From Rhabdophis nuchalis (taxonomy: Eukaryota; Chordata; Lepidosauria; Squamata; Natricidae): a stretch of 64,000 bases of DNA. The notes below the pieces were generated by a model. That model was given only the letters and a program-made list of their open reading frames with translations, was not told where the DNA came from and searched no databases. The stretch covers positions 120,446,610 through 120,510,609 of the forward strand of contig CM077647.1 in the NCBI GenBank assembly GCA_039707465.1, given 5' to 3'. Made by a program: the position numbers and the translations under genes. Of this stretch, positions 22,314-33,805 are shown in pieces. Positions within the stretch are counted from its first letter, which is position 1; each line of letters starts with the position of its first letter.

Positions 22314-22526
22314 ACTAAAACATTGGCCTGAAAAAAATCTCATCTCGTCTTTTGTATCCTGCAATCTGAAGTCGAAGAGATATGAAAAATTCAAAAATTC
22401 AGCTGCTTCCATTGGTAAAAGTTCAGCACACCTGTTTGGATCCATAAAAGAACCACTTTCCCTGACAAGCAGATGATCCCGAGATGGCAATGTCAGGGCA
22501 GAAAATAATCTTACGATTGTGGTAGA

Positions 22527-22914
22527 TACAGGTAGTTCTCAACTTACAACCATTTGTTTAGCAGCTGTTCAAAGTTACAACAGCACTGAAAAAAGTGACT
22601 TATGACCATTTTTCACATTTACAACCATTGCTGCCATCCTCACGTGATCAAAATTCAGAGGCTTGACAATGGCCATGCATTCGTGGTAGTTGCAGTGTCC
22701 CAGGATCATGGGATCCTTTTGCAACCTTTGACAAGCAAAGTCAGTGGAGAGTCAGATTCAATTAACAACTGTGTTACTAACTTTACAGCTGTTGTGATTC
22801 ACTTAACAACTGTGCCAAAAAAAGTTTGTAAAATTGGGCAAAACGTAACAACCATCTTGCTTAGCAATGGGAATTTTGGGCTCAATTGTAGTCATAAGTC
22901 AAGGATGACCTGTA
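22527..22914 (+). mobile_element. Tigger-like non-autonomous DNA transposon, copy 4
   Basis: The copy runs TACAGGTAGTTCTCAACTTA to AAGTCAAGGATGACCTGTA, with well preserved termini and a flanking TA on each side, the best evidence in the window for a TA target duplication. The interior has all family landmarks. Confidence 0.85.
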
Positions 22915-24145
22915 ATTAGAAGCTGTTCCTACATCTTCAACATGTTTTATATAACTATTATCTACTCCTTGATGTAAATGCTTTGATTCATGGCAGAGCT
23001 GTTGCTTCTTTGTATATTTGTTCCATTTTTCTGTGAGCTACACTCTTGTATCCATTGCCATTTTTCATTAGGAATTTCATTAACACAACAGCATAATTAA
23101 CAAGGCTGCCTGGTGGAGGTATGCATAGCATATTGTTGTTGTTCAGTCACTAAGTTGTGCCCACTTTTTCACAATCCCATGGACCATAGCCAGCCAGGCT
23201 CCTCCACTATTTTCCCCTATTCACTGCATCAATGAATACCAGACCCTAATCTTAATTTGAAGCAGAAAATGGGGATTATTTATTTAATGGTTTAACTGAT
23301 CTGTAAATTCACCCCTTAGTAATCCAGTTAGGAGTCAGCATGTTTTCACTCAGAAACAAGTGACTGAGTTAGATGTTCTGTGTGAATACAGACACCACAT
23401 GTCTTCCCAATCAAAGATCAACAGGAACGTCTATACTACCCACATTGCCACTTCCTATATGACTCATGCTAAATGGAGGCCAAGCTTTTTTTGGTCCATC
23501 ACTCACTCAGCTGTATCTGTTGTGAGCTAAAGCAGACATGAATAAGTTCCACTTCACAAGGATCCAGTGATCTGATGTCATTCAAACACAGAACAGCGAG
23601 TGAGGTATTTTCTTGGTTCCTAAATGCTCACCCAATGAACACCTTAGCATTACTCTCTGAAATAAAAGACATTAGAAAACCACCCTGTCCCAGAGCTGTT
23701 TTAGCAGATCTGTGAAGAGCTGATCACAGAGAGATATTCACACAGCCCAGAATGAGTCATTCTTCTCTTTTTCTCTTCAGCATCATTCGCAAGCCTGTGC
23801 CTTTATTAAACTGGGGAATATATAGTTTCACAGCATAAACAGGTGCCATTTCCCCCATGTGTCTCTGCCAACAGCTTGTTTTCACAAGGAAACCTTAAGT
23901 AACCACCTTCCTTGTTTAACTCATGATGGAGAAAGATTGTTTCTCCACCACTACTAAGCCCATGAAGGCAACTGAAAAGAAGGAACAGCTGTTTGTTATG
24001 ACACAGGGAACTTTCATATGTACCCATTTAGCCTTTGCAGGATTTAGAAATGTTTCAACCCAGGTGATAGTGGATTTTTTTTGGCTAAGTTCATATCACA
24101 GAGTGGCTTCTTTGGTTTTGGATTAGCAGAAAGTGGTTTACAATG
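22915..24145. other. Intron 2 sequence without recognised content
   Basis: No exon, RNA gene or clear repeat was recognised here, or in the rest of intron 2 between 24296 and 25489. Confidence 0.45.
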
Positions 24146-24153
24146 GTTTAGAG

Positions 24154-24287
24154 TAGGGTCTGCAAAGTCGGCTCTTTTAAGACTGGTGGACTTCAACTCC
24201 CAGAATTCCCCAGCCAGCTATGCTGGCTGGGGAACTCTGGGAGTTGAAGTCCACCAGTCTTAAAAGAGCCGACTTTGCAGACCCCTG
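24154..24287. mobile_element. Palindromic hAT element (CAGGGGTCTGCAAAG type)
   Basis: The two halves meet at CCAGCCAGCTATGCTGGCTGG. The right end is GCAGACCCCTG and the left end is a slightly decayed TAGGGTCTGC. Flanks are GTTTAGAG and GTTTAGAC, a 7 of 8 match. Closest relative in the window is at 62215-62349. Confidence 0.88.
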
Positions 24288-25489
24288 GTTTAGACAAAGA
24301 AACCAGTTTAACGTTAAATATGAGTCCAGTGAAAAATGCTTCCTTTGATGCCACTTTTGGTTCATCTGGGTAGTTACAAAACAGATCTAAAAGCAAGAGT
24401 TACCCCTCCCCACACACAGAGAGGCCCAGTTTTTCCTACCAAGCAGTAAACCTGGTTTAATGCTCTGAAAAACAGTTGTAGTTTCTTTTGACCCAAATGC
24501 AATGCAGTGAGATTTGACTGAGAGGCTACAATCTGCCTAGCAGATCTCCTGAATTTACACTTTTGGCCTTATTCAAACAGCTAATGAAAGCATGTACTCA
24601 GGGATAAAATCATGCCTATTGCTTCTATCCAAAATAAATTTCTGTGAAGACCTGAAGGAAAATTTGGTATCCATAGAAAATTAGACACTTGTGAAGAGCA
24701 AGATAGTGTACATGGTGAATGCAACCAGAATCTCATAAATTGGTCTTTTGAGTATATCTAAGCTACTTATATTAGGGCATCAACTCTGAACTTCTGTATG
24801 ATGTTTGTGATCCTTGACAGACCGACTTAAGGTATTTTCTTTTCCTCTAACAGTTTCCTGTGGGAAAGTAAAGATAGAAATAGCCTTGTTTATCCAGTCT
24901 TCTCAAGGACAAACCACACTAGACTTCTAATTACACTGAACTGCCACAGGTGTCCTATCAGGGATCCCTGACATTTATTGTGTTAGGTCAGAGCTAAAAG
25001 AAGCATAATTATAATACTATCCACAAACACCAAAATGCTTATGGAATATCTTTCAGTATCTATAAGCTCTCTGCCCAAACCTGTTTTTTAGACCCTTTAT
25101 TTTAAAAAAAAATTAATAGGAAGGTATTAACTTGCAAACCAAATCTACAGACTTTCATATAACCTTTTGTTTGGAAACACACATTTACCTATTAAGAAAA
25201 CAGCACCCCACAGAGGTAAATTTAGTGGGGGCTAAGGCAACTGCAAGACACAAATTCACCACTTTTCTTTACAATAAATAGGCATTTTGCTATTGGTCCT
25301 CCCCTTTACAATATAGCCACAGAATACTTTAGAAGATTGCTTGCTTGTCATGATCACCAGCCACAAAAGCTAAAACTCTCAGAATTCTCAGGCGTATGAG
25401 AAGCTTTGAAGATTAAACCACATTGGAAGCTACTTTAAATTATTATTCATATATGTAGCTACTTTAAATAGAGCACTCTGGTCTCTTAC

Positions 25490-25573
25490 CTGGTCACATA
25501 TTAATTCCCATTTCTTTTCATTATCATACTGGCTCAGAAGCTTCATTTTGTCTGGTGGCAGATTCATAGAATT
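25490..25573 (-). CDS. FMNL1: FMNL1 coding exon 2
   Basis: The exon is 84 bases, 28 codons, phase 0 at both ends, with acceptor TTTAG|AAT and donor CAG|GTAAG. It encodes [18 protein letters not shown] followed by [17 protein letters not shown] and [14 protein letters not shown] are hallmark sequences of the GTPase-binding/FH3 domain of the FMNL subfamily and lie directly after the EERF motif of exon 1. It is too short and too intron-bound to stand out as an open reading frame, so a simple ORF scan misses it. About 30.7 kb of intron separates it from exon 1 and 5.0 kb from exon 3. No frameshift or stop is seen. Confidence 0.96.
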
Positions 25574-25665
25574 CTAAATAAAAAGGGGAGGAGAGAAAGT
25601 ATTGTTTATACAGAATAATTGCATAACAAGAATTGTGATACGTTCAATCATGCAAAGTTTCCAAT

Positions 25666-25990
25666 GCAGGTAGTCCTTGACGTACAACCACAATTGAGCC
25701 CAAAATTTATGTTGCTAAGGGAAATATTTGTTAAGTGAGTCTTGCTCCATCTTACAACCTTTTTTTTTTGCCATAGTCGTTAAGTGGATCACTACAGTTG
25801 TTAAATTAGGGTTAACCTGGTTTCCCCATTTCCTCATTTGTTGGAAGGTTGCAAAAGGTAATCACACGATCCTGGGACATTGTAACTGACATGAATACGA
25901 GCCAGGTGCCAGGCATCTGGATTGTGATCATGTGACCATGGGGATCTTGCAATGGCCGTAAGTGTAACAAACCGTAAGTGTAACAATAAC
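25666..25990 (-). mobile_element. Tigger-like non-autonomous DNA transposon, copy 5 (truncated)
   Basis: GCAGGTAGTCCTTGACGTAC starts an antisense copy that is well preserved to about 25960, then breaks off in a tandem repeat of about 15 bp (AAGTGTAACAATAAC, roughly three units to 26017). The other terminus is missing. Confidence 0.78.
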
Positions 25991-26018
25991 AAGTGTAACA
26001 ATAACAAGTGTAACAAAC

Positions 26019-26116
26019 CAGAGGTCCTCAACCTTTTTGGCACCAGGGACCAGTTTCATGTTACAATCAAGCCACGGACCAGCACTGCTCCGCGGCCCGG
26101 GGGTTGGGGACCCCTG
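26019..26116. mobile_element. Short hAT-type element, CAGAGGTCCTC / GGGGACCCCTG
   Basis: The termini CAGAGGTCCTCAACC and GGTTGGGGACCCCTG are inverted repeats, and the interior GGACCAGTTTCATG, CCACGGACCAGC is related to the element at 759-932. Target duplication not visible. Confidence 0.72.
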
Positions 26117-26447
26117 TCCTAGGCAATAAAATCCACACCTTTTAGTCTTATTATAACCATTTCATTGCTTCATTTAGGTGATGATTATTAAAAAGAAATG
26201 TGAATAATTTTGCAATTTAGTTTTTAAAAGGGCTAATGGTTGATAGAGTGTTCAGTTTAGGAATGATTAAGATTTTTGTGAGATGGTAACACTTTCTTCT
26301 AGAGGAAGTTATTAAGCAAATAATGGTTTCTTAAAATAATGAATGGCACAGATATTTACCATTGATTTTTGTTTAAACAAATAGTCCATTTATGGGCCAC
26401 ATGCAACTCCAGGAGATCCTCATATACATCACTATTCTCAGAACACT

Positions 26448-26730
26448 GTGCTCATCTCCATTTCAAAGCTGAAGAGCCAGTGCTGTCCAAAGACATCTCC
26501 GTGTTCATGTAACCGGCATGACTAAACGCCGAAGGCACACGGAACACCTTCCCACCACAGGTGGTCCCTATTTTTCTACTTGCATTCTTACATGCTTTTG
26601 AACTGCTAGGTTGGCAAAAGCTGGGACAAGTAACAGGAGCTTACATGGCGCTAGGGATTCAAACTGCCGATCTGCCAACCTTTCTGATCAACAAGCTCAG
26701 CGTCTTAGCCACTGAGCCACGGTGTCCCTT
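26448..26730 (-). mobile_element. tRNA-derived SINE, copy 2
   Basis: The minus-strand head GGCTCAGTGGCTAAGACGCT and B-box-like GGCAGTTTGAATCCCTAG can be read at 26650-26725. The body matches the copies at 19478 and 48520. The 3' end is truncated compared with them. Confidence 0.82.
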
Positions 26731-26744
26731 ATACGATATAGAGT

Positions 26745-26878
26745 AATGTTTTTCAATCTTGACAACTTGAAGATGTGGGGCATTCAACTCCCAGGATTCG
26801 CTAGCCAACATGGCTAGCTGAAGCATTCTAGAATTAAAGTCATTGGATTTTAAAGTTACCAAGATTGAGAAACACTGA
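26745..26878. mobile_element. Old palindromic hAT element
   Basis: GTTTTTCAATCTTGACAACT is mirrored by AAGATTGAGAAACACTG at the right end, and the centre GCTAGCCAACATGGCTAGC is palindromic. Divergence between the halves is much higher than in the copies at 21678 or 45434, so this insertion is older. Confidence 0.75.
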
Positions 26879-27197
26879 TACAGACATATGTAGGCCTCCC
26901 AAGTACTGCCATACCTACATTAGATTGTATTTTATATCTATTAAAAAGTAGGATCTCCTGACTCCTAGTCATGTTCACAAAATTTATTGCACAGGAATAT
27001 GAAACTAGTTCACCATTGGTTTTTATTGGAAAATACTTCCACTTTACAATATAGCCCTGGAATATCTGGTGACATTCCTTCCTCTCCCAAATACTAATCA
27101 AGTCCAATCCTGATTATTCTTGAATCATCCAAAATCAGCTAGCCATTGATCATATGCAAACGAATGCAAATCCTAAAAGCATCTTATTGAAAAATAC

Positions 27198-27572
27198 AAG
27201 TCTAGTTATAGCAGTTTGTTTAGTGATCATTCAAAGTTACAACAGCACTGAAAAAAAGTGACTTTCAGTGACCGTTTTTCATATTTACGACCATTGCAGC
27301 ATCTCCATAATCCCATAATCAAAATTCAAATGCTTGGCACCTGGTTCATGTTTATGATGGTTGCAGCGTTCCGGAGGTCATGTGATCACCTTCTGCGACT
27401 TTTGACAAGTAAATTCAATGGGAGGGCCAGATTTACTTTACAACCATGTTACTAACGATTCACTTAGCAACTGTGGCAAGAATAAAATGGGGTAAAACTC
27501 ACTTAACAAATGTCTCACTTAGCAACATAAATTTTGGTTTCAATTGTGGTCATAAGTTGAGGACTATCCGTA
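27198..27572 (+). mobile_element. Tigger-like non-autonomous DNA transposon, copy 6
   Basis: The interior landmarks AAAGTGACTTTCAGTGACCG, TCATGTGATCACCTTCTGCG and repeated CACTTAACAA are clear, and the right end GTTGAGGACTATCCGTA is intact. The left terminus is decayed (TCTAGTTATAGCAGTT). Confidence 0.78.
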
Positions 27573-27738
27573 TGGTGCTAGTCCACCTATGGTGAACCCA
27601 CTATAAGGGGAGGAATCTTTGACGCGAGGATGTCCCCCTGGAAAATGAAGAGCAGACAGGAAAGGTTCCTTGAACGTAAGATACCCATTTCCTGAACCTC
27701 CAACAAATCTATCACAGCATATTGTTTAGAAAATTACT

Positions 27739-28258
27739 TACCACATTTTTGGAGTACAAGACACAACTTTTTCGCCCAAAAAAGGCTGAAAATCTGGGTG
27801 CATCTTATACACTGAATACAGCATTTTTGGCCTCCTGAAACCTGTCCCTGCACATCCTATTTTTTTGCAAAAATGGACAGAGGGTTTAAAAAACGTTTTT
27901 GCCCCCCCCCTCAAACCCCCAGGAGCACTCTACAAGCCTCCCAAAGCCTACACATATACTGTGAAAAAAATGGGTCTGTTTTCATGAGAAATGTGCTGTT
28001 TTTGCCCCTTCCCCCCCTGTTGCATGCCCGGTTGCAAAAAATGGGTCCGTTTTCATGAAAAATGTGCTGTTTTTGCCCTCCCCCCCGCTCCCCGCGACCT
28101 CAGGAGCACTTTGCAGGCTTCTCAAACTCTCTTCATGCCCTGTTTTTCACAAAAAACAAGGCATGCAGAGGGTTTGGAGGCCCACAGAGTGTAAATTTCC
28201 CCCCCCAAATTTACCTCTTCAAAATCTTGGTGCGTCTTATAGTCTGAAAAATACGGTA
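27739..28258. mobile_element. Inverted-terminal-repeat DNA element, copy 2
   Basis: The left end TACCACATTTTTGGAGTACA and right end CTTATAGTCTGAAAAATACG, GTA are the same termini as the element at 6047-7193. The interior is C-rich with the repeated phrase GGGTCCGTTTTCATGAAAAA and no microsatellite. Local open frames are spurious. Confidence 0.75.
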
Positions 28259-28918
28259 ACTATTACGATAGGTACCTAGCTATTTTTCAAAATTCTCTAT
28301 TAAAGCATCACGGAACAGAGCACTCCTTTTAAAAGGATGAACATAATCTCCTTAATTTCAAATTAGCCACACCAAACCACTGCAGTTAACTACTCTTATT
28401 CCTCCTCTGCCATTGATTTCTTTGAGGATCTGTTCGCTTTGACTTTTAATGCTTGAAAATAAATCCTGTCCCCACAATCACTGATGCATGATTTGCTTTC
28501 ATTATTCTTGTCAGCACTTCTCAGGATCAGAACATTAAGAAATAAAAACAATATCATCCTTCTAGGGCGATGCCATTGACCTCTTCTCTACACCGTAGTC
28601 CAAGGGCAGAGACTGAATCAAATGTTTCCAAAAATAAGATAAGGGATGTGGTGTGAACATTAGGAAAGATTTCTTGATGGCATGAGATTAGAACAAACTG
28701 CTATTTTATTTTTAGGGATTCTTAAATAAACGCCTGGGTCCCTGGGTGTGCTAAGGGCCCTTTTCCTGGCTATAACATCCTTAGTAACACTTCACCTGGG
28801 GTGCCCATATATATTTAATTTGCATTATTTTAATCATTGAGTAGGTTTTATGATGTAAGACACATAAAGTCACTTATTGACAGAGACTGAACACAACTCC
28901 AGGTTATCAGAGCTACTC

Positions 28919-29322
28919 TCCAGTAGTTCTTGACTTATAGTCAGAATTGAGCCCAAAAGCACCATGGCTAAGTGAGACAATTGTTAACTGACTTTTGCCT
29001 CTTTTTATGAACTTTCCTGTCCTAGTTGTTAAATGAATGACTGCAATTTTAACAATTAGTAACACGGTTGTTAAGTGAATCTGGCTTCCCCTTTGACTTT
29101 GCTTGTCAGAAGGTCATAAAAAGGGATCACATGACCCCGGGACCCTGCAGCCGTGCCATAAACATGAGTCAGTTGCTAAGTGTCTGAATTTTGATCATGT
29201 GACTGTGGGGATGCTACAATGGGCATAAGTGTGAAACACAATTATGTCACTTTTTCCTGAGCTGTAGTATAGTAACTTCAAATGGTCACTGAACAACTTG
29301 TTGCAAGTCAAGGACTATCTAT
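28919..29322 (-). mobile_element. Tigger-like non-autonomous DNA transposon, copy 7
   Basis: An antisense copy from CAGTAGTTCTTGACTTATAG to GCAAGTCAAGGACTATCTAT, with TTGACTTTGCTTGTCAGAAG and CATGTGACTGTGGGGATGC inside. Confidence 0.8.
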
Positions 29323-30129
29323 ATATTTCTTGTGATGGGTGTTAAAATGTGTGCTGCATGATGATCTGATAGATTTTGAAAGATCAATTTTCTGTCAATG
29401 AGGACTGCAATAAATTAAAAGAACCTAGGGAACAGAGAAACATTTTTGTATTGTTTTGACCCACACAATTTGATTTTGAAGCACCCTGCCCATTACTGCT
29501 TCAAATATTTGTGGGCCTATTTCTATCTCTCCATTAAGAATCTCTTTAGTATCCCACGGCCTTCTCCCTGTAAAGGTACTTATCTGAAGCCATTTGCCAA
29601 CTTGAAGCCATCAGTTAAGTGTTTTTACAATGAGCTTAATGGATCCAACCTCTTCCCACTTGTCCTTCAGGTTTTTTTTAATATCAGACTTGTTTACCTA
29701 CTTTTAAAACTACTGTATAGTTATAAATAATGGTGAGGGGAAGAAATGCAGGATTCCTACTGCCATTGAGTGGTTTGAAGAAGCCTGGATTGCACTTTCT
29801 TTTGGTTAAAATTTCCCTTAGAGAATAATTCATTGTAGCCTCTCATTTATTTACATCAACATTCCCCATTCTGGAATTCTAATCTATTGTTAAATACATT
29901 AGCTAGGAATTTGAGGAGTTGCAACCTCAACATTATTGAAGGAGCCAGTCTTGGGCTGACAGTTTGCATCTTTTAAGACCCAATGCTTAAGGGAAATGAA
30001 TCAAAAAATGAATCTGGGGGAAAAAAGATGGCCACGTCCCCCAGAATCTCTGGAAAATATCAGCCATATCATATGTTTTCGATAGGGAAAATTTATAAAC
30101 TTATTACTTAATGTTTTGGTTTGTGTGTA

Positions 30130-30515
30130 TATGTGTTTGCGTCTACCTCTTGAAGTCAGTGTCGGCTCCTGGTGACTGTCAAGTTCATGCAGTTTTCTTG
30201 GCAAGGTTTTGTAAGTAGTTTGCCATTGCCTCCTTTCTAGGGCTGATACAGAATGACTGGCCCAAAGTCACCCATCTGGCCTTGTGCCTACATTGTCCCT
30301 GTTGGTTTTACTCTGCTAGCTGTGACCGACTTTAAGGGGCAGTGTTGATTTCTGTTTCTTCAGTCAAAGAGCCAGTGTTGTCAAGACGTTTCCATGGTCA
30401 GGTGGCATGATATGATGCCTCAACAGAGAGCATACGGTGAAGCATGGAAAGATCAAGATTGAAAGTCATGGCTTCTAGTTTGGTGCCTTAACACTGCACC
30501 AAACTGGTGCAGTTT
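30130..30515 (-). mobile_element. Sauria-SINE-like element split by a second SINE
   Basis: On the minus strand the head (GGTGCAGTGTTAAGGCACCA near 30490) and the tail (TTGCCAAGAAAACTGCATGA, AGTCACCAGGAGCCGACACT, GACTTCAAGA at 30145-30215) of a tRNA-derived SINE are both recognisable. The tail GCCAAGAAAACTGCA and GACACTGACTTCAAG is the BovB-related 3' end of Sauria SINEs. About 100 bp of the other SINE family (AAGAGCCAGTGTTGTCAAGA to GGTGGCATGA) sits between at about 30340-30440. Confidence 0.7.
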
Positions 30516-31051
30516 GTATCAAGCAATTTTTCTAATGCCACTTTTTTCCTTATCCTGACCATGTTCAACTTTAAAACTATGGGCTCTGATAAAGCTATGA
30601 AAAGCTTCTGGTGACCTCTAGCCTTCAAAAGATTGAACTATTATACAGTAACATATTAATTAATGTTTACATAGCCAAAACTAAGTCATGGCCTCTAAGA
30701 TTTGCGTGGATCTACCAACAGCCAGTAAAAACCTACTCAATTCTACTTGTTTTATAGATTTGGCTTGCCCAAAGTCATGCAGAATCTTAAATGAAATTCT
30801 GAATGACAGATTCTGGGCTAACATCCCAGTTTCCAGCCATCTAGGATTATCGATGGACTCAGCCATCTAGATTCTGCAGTGACAGCACCATTTTTAAATT
30901 AACTATTCAGAGGGGGAACAAAAAAACAGCTTTCACTATTTTCTCTTGGTTTCAACTTCTTTCTTATAAAAGTAAAAGGTTTGTCCCTTACAGAACTGCC
31001 CGAATTTGCTATCACAACAAATCACAATCACTTTTCTACCTCAGGCCTGGG

Positions 31052-31713
31052 CAGTGGCGTAGCGTGGGTTGTCAGCACCCGGGGCAAGGCAAGTAATTTG
31101 CGCCCCCTAACCCGTGGATTTTAGCACTCGGGGGAGGCAGCTCTTCTTGTGGTGTCGAGCCCACGCACCTCCCGCGAGGATCCGGCGGGCAGCCGCTGCC
31201 CAAAGGGCTCGGCCATCCGGGTCCGACACTCGTTGCCTCGCCTTGGGGAGAAGCGGGCCTTTGCGTGGTGCGGGCCTGGGACACCCGACGCTCCTTTCTA
31301 CGGAGGGCGAATGCCCGAAAGCCGGGGCAAGAGGGTCTTCCCGGGCCGCCGCGGGGCCCAGGTCGCCGCTCCTCTGGCTGGCTCGGAACGGAGGAGTCTT
31401 CCAGGGTCTCCGCACGGCCGTTGCTTCGAAAGACCTGCGCCTTTAAGTCTCGCCTGGCCCCCTCGGGTGGCGCTGGCGGGTGCGAGGAGCCGGCGCTGGC
31501 CTCAGCCGGGGGATGGCCCGGGAGGGTTTGGCCCCTACTGGCCGCTGTTCGCTCCCCGACTCTCGCCGGCCCAGGAGCGCCCAGGCGCCGCCGCCGCCAA
31601 CTCCAGAGACCCGCGGAGGAGAGCTTCCGAGTCGGGTCTCTGGAGCGCGCCCCCCCAGATGTTGCGCCCGGTGCGGCCGGCCCCCCCCCTGCACCTCCCA
31701 CGCTACGCCTCTG
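31052..31713. mobile_element. GC-rich non-autonomous hAT element resembling a CpG island
   Basis: The element starts CAGTGGCGTAGCGTGGGTTG and ends in the inverted match CCTCCCACGCTACGCCTCTG (17 of 20). It is flanked by the exact 8-bp duplication GGCCTGGG at 31044-31051 and 31714-31721. Its 662 bp are strongly GC- and CpG-rich, unlike the AT-rich intron around it. Overlapping open frames of 90-209 codons on both strands follow from this composition; none resembles a known protein. Confidence 0.9.
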
Positions 31714-32399
31714 GGCCTGGGTACTTGCATACTAAAGAACTTTAGTGGAATCTCACCATAATGATACAAATTAGAAAGTCCTCAAGGGATCATTTCTCCA
31801 ATGGACTCTAAGAATTAGATTTCCAAGAGAATACCCTTATGACTGAATATAAAAAGGATCATAAATTGTTTAGAAAGTTTAGCCATTTTTGCGATATGCG
31901 ATGAATTTTACCTTACAGGCAGGAAAGTTACCTGAGACATGGAAAGGTACATAAATAAAATTAATACTCAAAGAAGGACAGGATTTGACTTTCACAAGGA
32001 ATTATAGACCAATATCACTACTTATTATAAACTGTTCACAATGATCATAGCTAATAGATTGAAAATAACATTACAACTTATTCATGAAGATCAAGCTGAG
32101 TTTTTACCAAAAAGACAAATGTTTAATAATTTGAACAGTACAAAATGAAAAATAACTTGCATTATTATTATTTTTATGCAGGAAAAGTTTTCACAATTTG
32201 AACTGGACTTTTTATTTAGAATTTTGACAGGGATGAATTTTAGGGAGAATTTTATAAAATTGATAAAGTTGAATTATACTTCACAAAGGCACAAGCAATG
32301 GAGCTTCATCTAAACTGTGCAATACAAAAAGGAACAAGGCAGGGTTGTCCATTGTCTCCTCTTTTGTTTATTCCAACTTTAGAAATATTAAGCAGGGAC

Positions 32400-32750
32400 A
32401 TAAGATAAGACTTGGACCTTGAGCTTGTTTGGAAATTCTAGCAGGAGAGCACAGCTATTGTATACCCTTGACCGAAGATTGGTACACTCCTTCTATCTGG
32501 GTCCTCTGTGGAGAAGGGCGGGATATAAATTTAAATAAATAAATAAATATCTGGGATGGTTGCCCTCTTCCACTGAGCACATAACTTTGGGAGGGACCCA
32601 CATGGAGTAGTGAGGGAGGAAGGGCTATCCGCATAGCCAGCCAGATCAGCCAAATCAACCCTCGCGATCAATGGGGTGACAGATGTCGCAGCCAGATTGC
32701 CCTCACATCCGACAATAAACCCTCACATCCGCTCTCACATAAGACGAGAG
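32400..32750 (+). mobile_element. Insertion in L1: L2 3' tail and unclassified sequence
   Basis: ATCTGGGTCCTCTGTGGAGA, AGGGCGGGATATAAATTTAA, then (AAAT)n at 32490-32547 is the terminal part of an L2 LINE. The GC-richer 200 bp after it are not recognised. L1 reading frame similarity stops before and resumes after this block. Confidence 0.65.
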
Positions 32751-33684
32751 AAGATTTAATTTTGTTTAAAAAAAAACCAACTTTATCAATTAAGAGCCTT
32801 TGTAGATGACTTGTGACTTGGTTCTTATCTTAGAGGACCCTTTAAATAAAATAAAAATTTTAATGGGGAAATTAAAAGAATTTGATACATTTGCAGATTT
32901 TATGATCAATAATCAGAAGACAAAGATGTTAATAGAAAATTTGAATACCCTGATCAAATAGAATTGATGGGTTTTAAGATTAAGATGATGAAATATTTGA
33001 TTATTAATATGATAAATATGATTTGTATGTTGTTTCAAAATAATTATGTTAAGACTTGGATTGTAATAAACAAATGGATATTAAGATGGATGAAACCATA
33101 ACTGTCATTGTTGGGAAGAGTTTCTGTGATTAAGATGAATGTCTTAAAATGATTTTTTATTTTTAACAATACCAATTTTGACAACTGATGTACAATTTAA
33201 ATAATGTCAAAAAAGACATAACTAAATTTATATTGTATTGTATGGCAGGGGAAAAACATACTAATAATTTAAATAAAAGATACTGCAAGAGGCAGAAGAA
33301 AAAGAAGAATTGGGCTTATCCTATTTGAAATTATATTTTGCAGCCTACTGTTTGGTCTGGATGAAATAATGGATGTTGCTAAGAAACAGGAAGCTTTTGG
33401 AGTTAGAAGGGCATGGTTTGAGATTTGAGTGGTACAAATATCTACGGTGTAATAAAGCTGGGGTTAATGTAGATTTAAAAATTGTTTTGTTTGATGTGCC
33501 ATAACAGGCTGCACCTGAAAATACCTTTGTGACTCTCAGCACAGTACGTATTTTACAGAAATGATTACTAAATATAAATGGCTGATTTACTCTGATATAT
33601 TAGAATTTTGTCAGGAAGAATGTAGAATAAAAACCAGAGAAGAATTAGTGTAGAAGTATATGTCAATGATATCTGTATATGCAA

Positions 33685-33805
33685 TTGTCCCAAAGATGCT
33701 TTTTGGTTTTTAAAGGCAACTAGATTTCGTTTTCCTTGAGAACATCATCCAAAAAGGAAGCCCAGTTGCCTTTAAAAAAAAGGGGAAAAGGCACCTTTGG
33801 GACAA
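33685..33805. mobile_element. Foldback element with about 40-bp imperfect inverted arms
   Basis: TTGTCCCAAAGATGCTTTTT... TTTTTAAAGGCAACT at the left is mirrored by AGTTGCCTTTAAAAA... GGCACCTTTGGGACAA at the right; the inner 15 bp are exact. It sits in the L1 remnant and looks like a small MITE of unknown class. Confidence 0.75.

Noticed and set aside
31072..31745. Overlapping 90-209-codon open frames on both strands in GC-rich DNA
   Set aside because: They lie inside a hAT element defined by inverted termini and an exact 8-bp duplication; the products are Arg/Pro/Gly/Ala-rich as expected from base composition, with no recognisable motif.
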